This document shows positions 7,810-20,125 of a stretch of 64,000 bases of DNA, piece by piece. Position 1 is the stretch's first letter; every line of letters starts with the position of its first letter. The translations under genes were made by a program, and so were the position numbers. The notes beneath the pieces were generated by a model that was given only the letters and a program-made list of their open reading frames with translations, was not told where the DNA came from and searched no databases. The DNA is from Oscillibacter sp. GTDB taxonomy: Bacteria; Bacillota; Clostridia; Oscillospirales; Oscillospiraceae. The stretch covers positions 1-64,000 of the forward strand of contig JAAVHC010000002.1 of assembly GCA_014799925.1 (NCBI GenBank). Reading direction: 5' to 3'.

Positions 7810-10239
7810 CTATTTCGCAGGCTTCACGATCAGGTTCACCAGCTTGTTCTTCACATGGATCACCTTCACGATGTCCATGCCCTCGATGGCCCGCGCCACC
7901 TTGTCCACGGCCCTGGCGGCCTCCACCACGGCGGCCTCCTCGCTGTCCACGGGGACGTTGACGGTTCCCTTCAGCTTGCCCTGAACCTGGACGGCCATCT
8001 CCACGGAGGAGGCAACCGTCTTGCTCTCGTCGTAAGCGGGCCAGGCCATCTGGCAGGCCATCCTGCCTTCGGCGGCGGCAAAGCCCATGTTCTCCCACAG
8101 CTCCTCGCACATATGGGGCGCGAAGGGGTTCAGCAGGAGCAGCAGGGTCTTCATGTCGCCCCTGGAACAGCCGTTGGCGTAGAAGTCGTTGACCAGGGCC
8201 ATCATAGCGGCGATGGCGGTGTTGAACTTCATGGCCTCGATGTCGTCCGCCACCTTCCTGATGGTTTTATGGATGGAGGACTCGTTGGCGGGCGTGTAGT
8301 CCGGGCTGTCCCCGCAGTTCTCGGACAGGTTCCATACCCGGTCAAGGAAGCGCTTGCAGCCCTTCACGGCGTTGTCGGACCAGACGGCGGCCTTCTCAAA
8401 ATCACCGATGAACATGATATACATGCGCAGGGTGTCCGCGCCGTAGTCCTTGACGATGTCGTCCGGATTGACCACGTTGCCCTTGGACTTGGACATCTTC
8501 TCGCCGCCCTCGCCCAGGATCATGCCGTGGCTGGTGCGCTTCCGGTAGGGCTCCTTGGTGGGCACCACGCCGATGTCATAGAGGAATTTGTGCCAGAACC
8601 GGCTGTAGAGCAGGTGCAGGGTGGTGTGCTCCATGCCGCCGTTGTACCAGTCCACCGGGGACCAGTAGTCCAGAGCCTCTTTGGAGGCCAGGGCCTTGTC
8701 GTTGTTGGGGTCCATGTAGCGCAGGAAGTACCAGCTGGATCCGGCCCACTGGGGCATGGTGTCCGTTTCCCGCTTGCCCGGTCCGCCGCAGCAGGGGCAG
8801 GTTGTGGCGACCCAGTCGGTCATCTTGCTGATGGGGCTCTCGCCGTCGTCGGTGGGCTCATAGCTCTCCACCTCCGGCAGCAGCAGGGGCAGCTGGTCCT
8901 CCGGCAGGGGCTGCCAGCCGCATTTCTCACACCAGACCATGGGGATGGGCTCGCCCCAGTACCGCTGGCGGGAGAAGACCCAGTCCCGGAGCTTGTAGTT
9001 GACTTTGGCCTCTCCGATGCCCTTCTCCTCCAGCCACTTGGTAATGACGGGGATGGCGGCCTTGACGGTCAGGCCGTTGAGGAACTCGGAATTGACCAGG
9101 ATGCCGGTGTCGTCCTTGGCGGTGAAGGCAGCCTTCTGCACGTCCTCGCCGCCGGAGACAACCTCGATGATCTCACAGCCGAACTTCTTGGCAAACTCCC
9201 AGTCGCGGTCGTCATGGGCCGGCACGGCCATGATGGCGCCGGTGCCGTAGGTGGCCAGCACGTAGTCGGAGATGAAGATGGGAATCTCCCGGCCGTTTAC
9301 CGGGTTCACGCCCTTCACGCCGTCCAGGCATACGCCGGTCTTTTCCTTGTTCAGCTCCGTGCGCTCCAGATCGCTCTTGGAGGCGGCGGCCTGCTGATAG
9401 GCCCGTACCTCGTCCGCGTTTTTCAGCAGGGGCATCCACTTTTTCACCAGCTCGTGCTCAGGGGACAGGACCATGTAGGTCGCGCCGAAGAGGGTGTCAG
9501 GCCGGGTGGTGAAGACGACGATTTCATCGCCGGTGGTGGCCTTGAAGGTGACCTCCGCGCCGGTGGAGCGGCCGATCCAGTTCTTCTGCTGGGTCTTGAC
9601 CCGCTCGATGAAGTCCAGCTCGTCCAGGTCGTCGATGAGCCGCTGGGCGTATTGGGTGATGCGCAGCATCCACTGACTCTTTTCCTTGCGGATGACGGCG
9701 CTGCCGCAGCGCTCGCAGACGCCCTCCACCACTTCCTCGTTGGCCAGGACGCACTTGCAGGAGGTACACCAGTTCACCGGCATGGTGGCCTTGTAGGCCA
9801 GACCCTTCTTGTAAAGCTGGAGGAAAATCCACTGGGTCCACTTGTAGTAATTGGGGTCCGTGGTATCCACCACCCGGTCCCAGTCGAAGCCGAAGCCCAG
9901 CCGCTTCAGCTGGGTGGTGAAGCGGGCGATGTTCTGCCTGGTGACGATGGCGGGATGGATATGATTCTTGATGGCGTAGTTCTCCGTGGGCAGGCCGAAG
10001 GCGTCAAAGCCCATGGGGAAGAGGACGTTGTAGCCGTCCATCCGCTTTTTACGGGTAACGATGTCCATGGCGGTGTAGGGACGGGGATGGCCCACATGGA
10101 GGCCCTGCCCGGAGGGGTAGGGGAACTCGATGAGGCCGTAGAACTTGGGCTTCTCGCTGCGGTCAGAGGCGGCGAAGACCTTGGCTTCCTCCCAGCGCTT
10201 CTGCCATTTCGGCTCAATGGCGGCAAAATCGTACTTCAA
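7810..10239 (-). CDS. leuS: Leucine--tRNA ligase
   Basis: This class I aminoacyl-tRNA synthetase charges tRNA-Leu. The 809 residues match bacterial LeuRS. The HIGH-equivalent is [12 protein letters not shown] near residue 50, KMSKSKGN lies near residue 576, and a CP1 editing domain sits between them (about 220-420, with [14 protein letters not shown] and a [16 protein letters not shown] motif). A zinc-type CTSCKCVL...CERCG cluster lies near residue 160. The start is a TTG at 10,239, inferred because homologues begin MKYDF or similar and no ATG or GTG is nearby. The leader between promoter and gene is short and shows no T-box. Confidence 0.97.
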   Translation of the reverse strand: MKYDFAAIEPKWQKRWEEAKVFAASDRSEKPKFYGLIEFPYPSGQGLHVGHPRPYTAMDIVTRKKRMDGYNVLFPMGFDAFGLPTENYAIKNHIHPAIVTRQNIARFTTQLKRLGFGFDWDRVVDTTDPNYYKWTQWIFLQLYKKGLAYKATMPVNWCTSCKCVLANEEVVEGVCERCGSAVIRKEKSQWMLRITQYAQRLIDDLDELDFIERVKTQQKNWIGRSTGAEVTFKATTGDEIVVFTTRPDTLFGATYMVLSPEHELVKKWMPLLKNADEVRAYQQAAASKSDLERTELNKEKTGVCLDGVKGVNPVNGREIPIFISDYVLATYGTGAIMAVPAHDDRDWEFAKKFGCEIIEVVSGGEDVQKAAFTAKDDTGILVNSEFLNGLTVKAAIPVITKWLEEKGIGEAKVNYKLRDWVFSRQRYWGEPIPMVWCEKCGWQPLPEDQLPLLLPEVESYEPTDDGESPISKMTDWVATTCPCCGGPGKRETDTMPQWAGSSWYFLRYMDPNNDKALASKEALDYWSPVDWYNGGMEHTTLHLLYSRFWHKFLYDIGVVPTKEPYRKRTSHGMILGEGGEKMSKSKGNVVNPDDIVKDYGADTLRMYIMFIGDFEKAAVWSDNAVKGCKRFLDRVWNLSENCGDSPDYTPANESSIHKTIRKVADDIEAMKFNTAIAAMMALVNDFYANGCSRGDMKTLLLLLNPFAPHMCEELWENMGFAAAEGRMACQMAWPAYDESKTVASSVEMAVQVQGKLKGTVNVPVDSEEAAVVEAARAVDKVARAIEGMDIVKVIHVKNKLVNLIVKPAK

Positions 10240-10303
10240 AGCAAATCACACTCTCTTTGTATATTGTCCGGTCTGTGCCCGGCAAAAGTTGCACATGGAA
10301 AGT

Positions 10304-10332
10304 ATTATATCGGATTGACGGCGGGATTGCAA
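10304..10332 (-). promoter_or_regulatory. leuS promoter
   Basis: On the minus strand, TTGCAA (10,327-10,332), a 17-base spacer and TATAAT (10,304-10,309) lie 65 bp upstream of the leuS start. Confidence 0.7.
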
Positions 10333-10405
10333 GGGGGAACGCCCACTTTTCTTCATAAATCGTGACTTTTGCCGCTGTATCCGGCGGTGGGAGGAAAAGG
10401 GGGAC

Positions 10406-10440
10406 GAAAAGAGCCGCCCCGCACGAACGGCGGAGCGGCT
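10406..10440 (-). terminator. Terminator after the SDR gene
   Basis: On the minus strand the stem AGCCGCTCCGCC/GGGGCGGCT is followed by CTTTTC. It separates the SDR gene from leuS. Confidence 0.7.
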
Positions 10441-10475
10441 TCGCGGGTTGGGGAAGACCGGGTCTGGCCGTCCGC

Positions 10476-11219
10476 CTAGGACCTGGCCTGCCCGCCCACG
10501 TGGATGATCTCGCCGGTAATATAGCTGGCGGCGTCGCTGGCCAGGAACAGGAAGGCGTTGGCCAGGTCCTCCGGCTCGCCGATGCGGCGCAGGGGGATGG
10601 ACTGGATCAGCGGCTGGATGACGCTGTCCGGCACGGCCTTCATCATGTCCGTGTTGGTGACGCCGGGGGCCACGGCGTTGACCCGGATGCCCTTGGGGCC
10701 CAGCTCACGGGCCAGGGAAAGGGTCATGCCGTTGACGGCGAACTTGCTGGTGGGGTAGGCCACGCCGCTGGGCTGTCCGTGGCGGCTGACCATGCTGCTG
10801 GTATTGAGGATGCAGCCGCTGCCCTGGGCCGCCATGGCGTCGTAGACGGCCCGGATGCAGTAGAACGCCGCGTCCACGTTCAGAGCCATGACCTTCCGGA
10901 ACAGCTCCGGGGTGTAGGCGGAGAGGGGCTCGGCGGAGGACATCCCGGCGTTGTTGACCAGAATGTCGATGCGCCCGTACCGCTCCAGAACGCCGTCAAA
11001 GGCGGCCTTGACGGCTGCGTAGTCCCCCAGATCCGGGGCGATGCCCTCCACGGGCCAGTCGGGGTTCTTCGCTTTCAGCTGAGCGACGGCCTTGTCCGCG
11101 GTCTCCTGCCGGGAACCGCAGAGGATGACAGTGGCGTGGTTCTCCAGATACTTTTCCACGATAGCGTACCCGATGCCCCGGGTCCCGCCGGTGACAATGG
11201 CGATCTTACCTTTCAGCAT
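10476..11219 (-). CDS. SDR family oxidoreductase (FabG-like)
   Basis: This 247-residue classical short-chain dehydrogenase uses NAD(P)H. The cofactor loop TGGTRGIG sits near residue 10, NNAG near 88, the catalytic Ser in NTSSMVS, and the Tyr-Lys pair in YPTSK near 152. The C-terminal FLASDAASYITGEIIHVGG is FabG-like. It could be a 3-oxoacyl-ACP reductase, but the usual fab neighbours are absent, so a gluconate- or sugar-type dehydrogenase is equally possible. The ATG at 11,219 has GAGGAGG 8 bp upstream and is preferred to an in-frame start 33 bp further out. It follows ackA by 84 bp on the same strand, with a GC hairpin (11,257-11,294) between them that lacks a T-tract, so read-through from ackA is possible. 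Confidence 0.88.
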   Translation of the reverse strand: MLKGKIAIVTGGTRGIGYAIVEKYLENHATVILCGSRQETADKAVAQLKAKNPDWPVEGIAPDLGDYAAVKAAFDGVLERYGRIDILVNNAGMSSAEPLSAYTPELFRKVMALNVDAAFYCIRAVYDAMAAQGSGCILNTSSMVSRHGQPSGVAYPTSKFAVNGMTLSLARELGPKGIRVNAVAPGVTNTDMMKAVPDSVIQPLIQSIPLRRIGEPEDLANAFLFLASDAASYITGEIIHVGGQARS

Positions 11220-11302
11220 TGCAGTTTCCTCCTCGAAAGTTATCCATAGCATTGCCGCCCCGCCGTCGTTTACCGGGCGGCAGGGCGGCGCTGTGTTTCG
11301 CG

Positions 11303-12490
11303 TTATTTGCAGAGCGCGGCGGTATCCATGGCAATCATCAGTTCCTCGTTGGTGGGGATGACGAAGATCTTCACCCTGGAGTCGGCGGCGGACACGTCCA
11401 CTTCCTTGCCGCGGACGTTGTTCTTCTCCACGTCCATCTTCACGCCCATGTACTCCATGCCCTCGCAGATCCTGGCCCGCAGGTCGCAGGAATTTTCGCC
11501 GATGCCGGCGGTGAACACGATGGCGTCCACGCCGCCCATGGCGACGGCATACGCGCCGATGAACTTCTTCACCTCGTAGATGAACTTGTCCAGAGCCAGC
11601 TGCGCCCGCTCGTTGCCCTGGGCCGCCGCGTCGTCCAGATCGCGGAAGTCGGAGCTGACGCCGGAGATGCCCAGCACGCCGGACTTCTTGTTGAGGATGT
11701 TCAGCATTTCCTTGATGTCATAGCCGTAACGGCCCATCAGGTACTCCAGGATGGTGGCGTCCACGTCGCCGGAGCGGGTGCCCATGGGGAAGCCGGCGAG
11801 GGGCCCAAGGCCCATGGTGGTGTCCACGCACTTGCCGTCCACCACGGCGGAGAGGGAGGAGCCGTTGCCCAGGTGGCAGCAGATCACCTTGCTGTGCTCC
11901 GGATTACCCAGCATGTCGATGGCACGGGCGGAGACGTAGCGGTGGCTGGTGCCGTGGAAGCCGTAGCGGCGCACGTCGTCCTTCTCATAGTATTCGTAGG
12001 GGATGGCGTAGATATACGCCTTGGGGGGCATGGTCATGTGGAAAGCGGTGTCGAACACGGCCACCTGGGGAGTGGTGGGCATGATCTTCTGGCAGGCCTC
12101 GATGCCCATGAGGTTGGCGGGGTTGTGGAGGGGACCCAGGGGGATGCACTTCTTGATGGCCTCGATGCAGGCGTCGTCGATGATGCAGCTGGCGGTGAAG
12201 GCCATGCCGCCGTGGAGGACGCGGTGGCCGACGGCGGCGATCTCGTCGGTGGAGGCGATGACGCCCTTCACCGGATCGACCATGATGTCCAGCACCGCCT
12301 GAATCGCCTCGCTGTGGGTGGGCATGGGGATGTCCTGCTTCACGTCGTCCCGGCCGGGAACCTTGTGGGTCAGGCGGCCGTCGATGCCGATGCGCTCGCA
12401 CAGGCCCTTGGCGAAGACCTGGCCGCCCTCGGACTCCATAAACTGGTATTTCAGGGAAGAGCTGCCCGCGTTGATGATCAGAATTTTCAT
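11303..12490 (-). CDS. ackA: Acetate kinase
   Basis: This cytosolic enzyme converts acetyl phosphate plus ADP to acetate plus ATP, the main substrate-level ATP step of a fermenter. It has 395 residues. The N-terminal MKILIINAGSSSLKY is the ASKHA phosphate motif. ACK signatures VVDGKCVDTTMGLGPLAG and FTAGIGENS follow, and the catalytic Arg and His neighbourhoods (GHRVLHGG, FGFHGTSHRYV-like) are present. The ribosome site AAGGAG precedes the ATG at 12,490. No pta gene lies in the window. Adjacent divergent tmcAL is a frequent clostridial neighbour. Confidence 0.98.
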   Translation of the reverse strand: MKILIINAGSSSLKYQFMESEGGQVFAKGLCERIGIDGRLTHKVPGRDDVKQDIPMPTHSEAIQAVLDIMVDPVKGVIASTDEIAAVGHRVLHGGMAFTASCIIDDACIEAIKKCIPLGPLHNPANLMGIEACQKIMPTTPQVAVFDTAFHMTMPPKAYIYAIPYEYYEKDDVRRYGFHGTSHRYVSARAIDMLGNPEHSKVICCHLGNGSSLSAVVDGKCVDTTMGLGPLAGFPMGTRSGDVDATILEYLMGRYGYDIKEMLNILNKKSGVLGISGVSSDFRDLDDAAAQGNERAQLALDKFIYEVKKFIGAYAVAMGGVDAIVFTAGIGENSCDLRARICEGMEYMGVKMDVEKNNVRGKEVDVSAADSRVKIFVIPTNEELMIAMDTAALCK

Positions 12491-12551
12491 CAGTCAATTC
12501 TCCTTGTCCTTGGATTGTTATTATTTGTTATTTTTTGTTTCCGGCCTGTCC

Positions 12552-12580
12552 TTGCTTTTCCGGCAGGAGACGGCTAGAAT
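12552..12580 (+). promoter_or_regulatory. Forward promoter toward tmcAL
   Basis: TTGCTT (12,552-12,557), a 17-base spacer and TAGAAT (12,575-12,580) predict a start near 12,587, about 95 bp before the tmcAL GTG. It faces the ackA promoter. Confidence 0.5.
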
Positions 12581-12594
12581 AGATACCAACCCAT

Positions 12595-12623
12595 ATTGTA
12601 GACTATTTGCGCGGGACAGGCAA
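12595..12623 (-). promoter_or_regulatory. ackA promoter
   Basis: On the minus strand TTGCCT (12,618-12,623), a 17-base spacer and TACAAT (12,595-12,600) predict a start near 12,588. Transcription then runs across the forward promoter's -10 and -35. Confidence 0.6.
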
Positions 12624-12681
12624 CCATTTTTCGGAAGTTTTTCCAAAAATTTTTGTGAAAGGGCATATAAGGGGGCTTACG

Positions 12682-13878
12682 GTGGCGGTTGTGGGAGTGA
12701 TCGCGGAATATAATCCCTTCCATCGGGGCCACGGCTGGCAGATCGGGGAGGTCCGCCGGCGGCTGGGAGCGGACACGGCGGTGGCCGTGTGCATGAGCGG
12801 GAATTTCGTCCAGCGGGGAGACTTCGCCATTCTGGACAAGCGCGCGCGGGCGGAGATGGCCCTGCGGGGCGGCGCGGACCTGGTGCTTGAGCTGCCCACG
12901 CCCTGGGCCTGCGCCGGGGCGGAGCGGTTCGCCCAGGGGGGCGTGGCGATGCTGGCGGCGACCGGCGCGGTGACCCACCTGGCCTTCGGCTGCGAGAGCG
13001 GGGCGCTGGAGCCTCTGGCGGCTGTGGCGGCGTGCCTGGAGAGTCCGGAGTACCGAGCTGAACTGCGTCGGATTGCCGGCGGGGGCATGACCTTTGCCGC
13101 CGCGCGGCAGGCGGCGGTCCGGACTCTGGCAGGGGACGCGGCGGAGTGCCTGTCCCGGCCCAACAACGCCCTGGCGGTGGAATATCTGCGGGCCCTGCGG
13201 GCGCAAGGGCGCGCCATAGAGCCTTTGGCGCTGCCCCGCGTGGGTGCGGACCACGACAGCGGCGGGGAGAGCGGATATCCCTCCGCCTCCGCCATCCGGC
13301 GGAAGCTGCTGGCCGGAGGAGACTGGCGGGGGATGCTGCCGGAGGCTCCGGCGGACATTATTTCCCGGGAAATCGAGGCCGGACGGGCCCCGGCGGCCAT
13401 GGACAACTGCCTGCGGGCGGTGCTGGCCCGGCTGCGCCGGATGGATGAGGACGACTTTCGTCTCTACGACGGCGGGAACGAGGGACTGTACCACCGGTTT
13501 TATGCCGCCGTCCATGCCGCCGTCAGTCCGGAGGAGATTCTGGAGACAGCCCAAACCAGGCGCTATCCCCTGGCCCGCCTGCGGCGGATGCTTCTTCAGG
13601 CCTACCTGGGCGTACCCCAGGCCGCCCAGGGGGAGACGCCGCCCTACATCCGGGTGCTGGGGGCCAACGGGCGGGGGAGAGCCCTGCTGGGGCGGATGCG
13701 GGAAACCGCGTCCCTGCCGGTGATTACCAAGCCCGGACACGTCCGGCGGATGGACCGGGAGGTCCAGCGCGTCTTTGACCAGGAGGCCCGCTGCACGGAT
13801 TTATATGTGTTGGCCTGCCCGGATTTGTCTCAGGCGGGACCGGAGAGGGAATATGCGGCTGGTCCGTTGATGCTGTGA
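12682..13878 (+). CDS. tmcAL: tRNA(Met) cytidine acetate ligase
   Basis: TmcAL (YlbM family) uses acetate and ATP to acetylate C34 of elongator tRNA-Met. The 398-residue product shows the nucleotidyltransferase opening GVIAEYNPFHRGH with its HxGH site at the N-terminus, and the second nucleotide motif GYPSASAIRRKL near residue 200. The GTG at 12,682 is chosen because AAGGGGG ends 6 bp before it and homologues begin at this point; in-frame upstream codons lack a ribosome site. Acetate, its substrate, is the product of the divergently transcribed ackA, which may explain the pairing. Confidence 0.92.
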   Translation: MAVVGVIAEYNPFHRGHGWQIGEVRRRLGADTAVAVCMSGNFVQRGDFAILDKRARAEMALRGGADLVLELPTPWACAGAERFAQGGVAMLAATGAVTHLAFGCESGALEPLAAVAACLESPEYRAELRRIAGGGMTFAAARQAAVRTLAGDAAECLSRPNNALAVEYLRALRAQGRAIEPLALPRVGADHDSGGESGYPSASAIRRKLLAGGDWRGMLPEAPADIISREIEAGRAPAAMDNCLRAVLARLRRMDEDDFRLYDGGNEGLYHRFYAAVHAAVSPEEILETAQTRRYPLARLRRMLLQAYLGVPQAAQGETPPYIRVLGANGRGRALLGRMRETASLPVITKPGHVRRMDREVQRVFDQEARCTDLYVLACPDLSQAGPEREYAAGPLML

Positions 13879-13902
13879 GGTACGGAAAAGGAGGCAGGTG
13901 CG

Positions 13903-14757
13903 ATGAAAAAACGATGGCTGGTTTTGCCGATAGCCTGTATACTGCTGCTGGCGGGCTGCGCAGGGATGGCTCTGTTCGACCCGGCGCCGTCCGGGGAGGA
14001 GCGGGAGGCTTCGCAGGTGGCGGAGCCCTTCTGGGAGGAGCCGGTATATGAGGTTGTCCCCTTCACCGCCGGCAATCAGTTCCGGTCTGAGGACGGAAAG
14101 CCGCTCGCCGTTTACAGCTATCAGATTGTTCTGCTGGCGCTTGGCAACGCGGACGCCGTCTCTCCCGCCGGCGCAGAGACGGCGGAGCGGAATATAGAGG
14201 CTTTCAACAGCAGGATGCGCGCGATGGCCGATGAAATGGTGGAGCAGGGACAGGCGATGGCCGCCGACGCGGCGGAGGTATACAGGGAATTCGGCTTCCT
14301 TGCGGCGGAATATGAGGATGACGCGGAGACATCCGCCGTTTTCTGCGGCGAGATCATCTCCGTATGCCTGCGCCGGGGGAGCTATACCGGCGGGACCCAC
14401 CCCAACAGCTATGTCACCGGCTACCTCTTCGACCTGGCGTCGGGGCAGTTCATTCTGGACCCCAGCCAGCTGGCGGACGATCCGGCGGCTTTCCGGGCCG
14501 GTGCGGCGGAGCTGCTGATTGAGAAGGCGGACCGCGACGGACCCGGCGGCTATTGGGAGGACTATCAGGATATTATCCGCGGCGGAAACGGCGGCGCTGC
14601 GCTCTTTGACGAGGAGGGGATGCGGGTTGTCTACGCCCCCTATGAGCTGGGACCCTACGCCATCGGCGAGGTGGAGCTGCGGCTGGACTGGGAAGAGCTG
14701 GCTCCCCTGCTGGGGCCGGACTGCATGGCGCGGCTGGGCCGGGCGGAAACCGAATAA
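13903..14757 (+). CDS. DUF3298/RsiV-type lipoprotein
   Basis: A 284-residue exported lipoprotein. The signal peptide ends in the lipobox LAGC (Cys19), so it should be anchored outside the membrane. The remainder fits the DUF4163/DUF3298 pair: YTGGTHPN near residue 160 and a C-terminal YAPYELGPYAIG motif. These domains occur in the anti-sigma factor RsiV, which binds lysozyme, but here there is no cytoplasmic anti-sigma segment and no sigma factor gene next door. A role in sensing or binding wall material is therefore only inference. AGGAGG precedes the ATG. It follows tmcAL by 24 bp and is probably co-transcribed. Confidence 0.85.
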   Translation: MKKRWLVLPIACILLLAGCAGMALFDPAPSGEEREASQVAEPFWEEPVYEVVPFTAGNQFRSEDGKPLAVYSYQIVLLALGNADAVSPAGAETAERNIEAFNSRMRAMADEMVEQGQAMAADAAEVYREFGFLAAEYEDDAETSAVFCGEIISVCLRRGSYTGGTHPNSYVTGYLFDLASGQFILDPSQLADDPAAFRAGAAELLIEKADRDGPGGYWEDYQDIIRGGNGGAALFDEEGMRVVYAPYELGPYAIGEVELRLDWEELAPLLGPDCMARLGRAETE

Positions 14758-14773
14758 AAACGGTTAATACAGC

Positions 14774-14799
14774 GCGGCGGAGGCGCGGGCCTCCGCCGC
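14774..14799 (+). terminator. Hairpin after the DUF3298 lipoprotein gene
   Basis: GCGGCGGAGGC pairs perfectly with GCCTCCGCCGC, followed by TTCTGTG. It is a plausible weak terminator. Confidence 0.55.
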
Positions 14800-14945
14800 T
14801 TCTGTGAGCAGCGCAAAAATAGCGGCGGATTTTAGAAAATCATTGTGGAATTTCACGGAAGGATATGGTAGAATAGCCGCAGAGCTGCTATTCTATTTTA
14901 TTTCAGCCCTTTTTCTCGCCCCTGACGGGGCAATCGAAAAAGGCG

Positions 14946-14988
14946 GCAAATTGTACCATAAAATCTGACAATTTTTGGTACAATTTGC
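14946..14988. repeat. 13-bp perfect inverted repeat upstream of pepA
   Basis: GCAAATTGTACCA (14,946-14,958) and TGGTACAATTTGC (14,976-14,988) form a perfect stem around a 17-base AT-rich loop. The following TTGCTGCGGCTGCCGCGG resembles the TTTTGCGGTTGCCGCCG tag beside the hairpin at 29,261, so it may be a third member of that family. Alternatively it is an operator for pepA. Confidence 0.45.
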
Positions 14989-15048
14989 GTTGCTGCGGCT
15001 GCCGCGGCATGCATAGTCTTCTATGGAAGAAGGAGGAGGAATATCAAA

Positions 15049-16389
15049 ATGGTACAGTTATGGAATGGGGAAGAGGTACAATGGCATCTGACGCTCCGGC
15101 CGGAGGGAAAGGCCGGCTCTCTGGAGATGGGAGACCGGCCCCGGCAGCTGCTGGTGCGTCTGGGCGAGACATTCTCGGCGGAGGACCTGCGCCGTGCCGC
15201 CGCTAAGGCGGTGAAGCAGGTCACGGCGCTGGACGGCGCTTCCGCGCTCCTGGACGCCGCTCCGGCGGTGGAGAAGCTTGGCGCGGAAGGTCTGGCGGCC
15301 CTGATCCAGGGCGCGGAACTGGCCCTGTACCGTCAGGAGACCTGGAAGGAAAAGAAGAGCGGGCAGTCCTTCCGCCTCTATCTTGACGGCGCGGAGGGGG
15401 TGGACGCCGCCGCGGTGCTGGCGGAGACTGCCGTGCTGGACCGCTGGATCTGCTATGCCCGCGACCTGGCGAACCGGCCGGCCAACATGCTGACCCCGGC
15501 GATGCTGGCCCGGTGCGTCGCGGACACGGCGGCGGAAATGGGCGTGGAATGCCAGGTGCTTGATGAAAACGATACGCGGGCGCTGGGAATGGACGCCTTC
15601 CACGCCGTGGGCGACAGCTCCGCGAATCCCCCAAGGCTCATTGTCCTCCGCTGGCGCGGCGGCGAGCCGGAACAGGCTCCCATCGCCCTGGTGGGCAAGG
15701 GCGTGTGCTTCGATTCCGGCGGCTACAACCTCAAGCAGCGGCTGAGCGGCGGCATGAAGGGCGACATGGCCGGCGGCGCGGCGGTCTGCGGGGCGATCCT
15801 GGCCCTGGCGGAGAACCGGGTGCCGGTGAACGTCGTCGCCGTGATCCCCGCGGTGGAGAACCGGATTTCACCGTCCAGCTTCCTGCCCGGCGACGTGATC
15901 GGCTCCATGTCCGGCAAGACCATCGAGGTTGGCAACACCGACGCCGAGGGACGCCTGATTCTGGCCGACGCGATTACCTACGCCATTGAGAAGGAGAACG
16001 CCTGCAAGGTCGTGGATATCGCCACCCTCACCGGCTCCATCGCGCGGATGCTGGGCGGCGTGGCGGCGGGGGTCATGGCCAACAACGACGCGTTCTTCGC
16101 CCAGCTCCAGGCCGCCTCTGAACGCAGCGGAGAGAAATACTGGCGTATGCCGGATTACCCGGAGTACCGCCAGCTGATCGAGAGCCCCGTGGCCGACCTG
16201 GCAAACTCCAGCGAGGGCTGCGGCGCGATTGCGGGAGGGCTGTTCCTGGCGGCCTTCGCCGGGGATACGCCCTGGATGCACCTGGATATCGCCGGGACCG
16301 GGGACTCCGGCAAAATGAGCCAGCCATACCAGCCCAAGGGAGCCACCGGCATGGGGGTGTCCACTCTCTATCAGCTGTGTAAGGGATAA
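15049..16389 (+). CDS. M17 family leucyl aminopeptidase
   Basis: This dinuclear-zinc cytosolic aminopeptidase releases N-terminal residues from peptides. It has 446 residues, a little short of E. coli PepA. The variable N-terminal domain covers about 1-140. The catalytic domain carries GKGVCFDSGG, SGGMKGDMAGGA and the M17 signature NTDAEGRLILADA, which together supply the Lys, Asp and Glu metal ligands. The ATG follows AAGGAGGAGG. It is a single gene between the inverted repeat upstream and a strong bidirectional terminator shared with rpoC. Confidence 0.94.
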   Translation: MVQLWNGEEVQWHLTLRPEGKAGSLEMGDRPRQLLVRLGETFSAEDLRRAAAKAVKQVTALDGASALLDAAPAVEKLGAEGLAALIQGAELALYRQETWKEKKSGQSFRLYLDGAEGVDAAAVLAETAVLDRWICYARDLANRPANMLTPAMLARCVADTAAEMGVECQVLDENDTRALGMDAFHAVGDSSANPPRLIVLRWRGGEPEQAPIALVGKGVCFDSGGYNLKQRLSGGMKGDMAGGAAVCGAILALAENRVPVNVVAVIPAVENRISPSSFLPGDVIGSMSGKTIEVGNTDAEGRLILADAITYAIEKENACKVVDIATLTGSIARMLGGVAAGVMANNDAFFAQLQAASERSGEKYWRMPDYPEYRQLIESPVADLANSSEGCGAIAGGLFLAAFAGDTPWMHLDIAGTGDSGKMSQPYQPKGATGMGVSTLYQLCKG

Positions 16390-16391
16390 GA

Positions 16392-16434
16392 TAAAGACCG
16401 GAAGCCGCAAAAACAAGCGGCTTCCGGTTTTTAT
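16392..16434. terminator. Bidirectional terminator between pepA-type gene and rpoC
   Basis: ACCGGAAGCCGC (16,397-16,408) and GCGGCTTCCGGT (16,417-16,428) are perfect arms. TTTTTATC follows on the plus strand and CTTTATC on the minus strand. Confidence 0.9.
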
Positions 16435-16447
16435 CTGTAGAGGTGGC

Positions 16448-20107
<3,660 letters not shown>

Positions 20108-20125
20108 TTATTCCGCTCCTCCCGG

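Noticed and set aside
7681..10365. An 894-codon plus-strand frame across leuS
   Set aside because: It is an antisense shadow of leuS without a family motif or a ribosome site.
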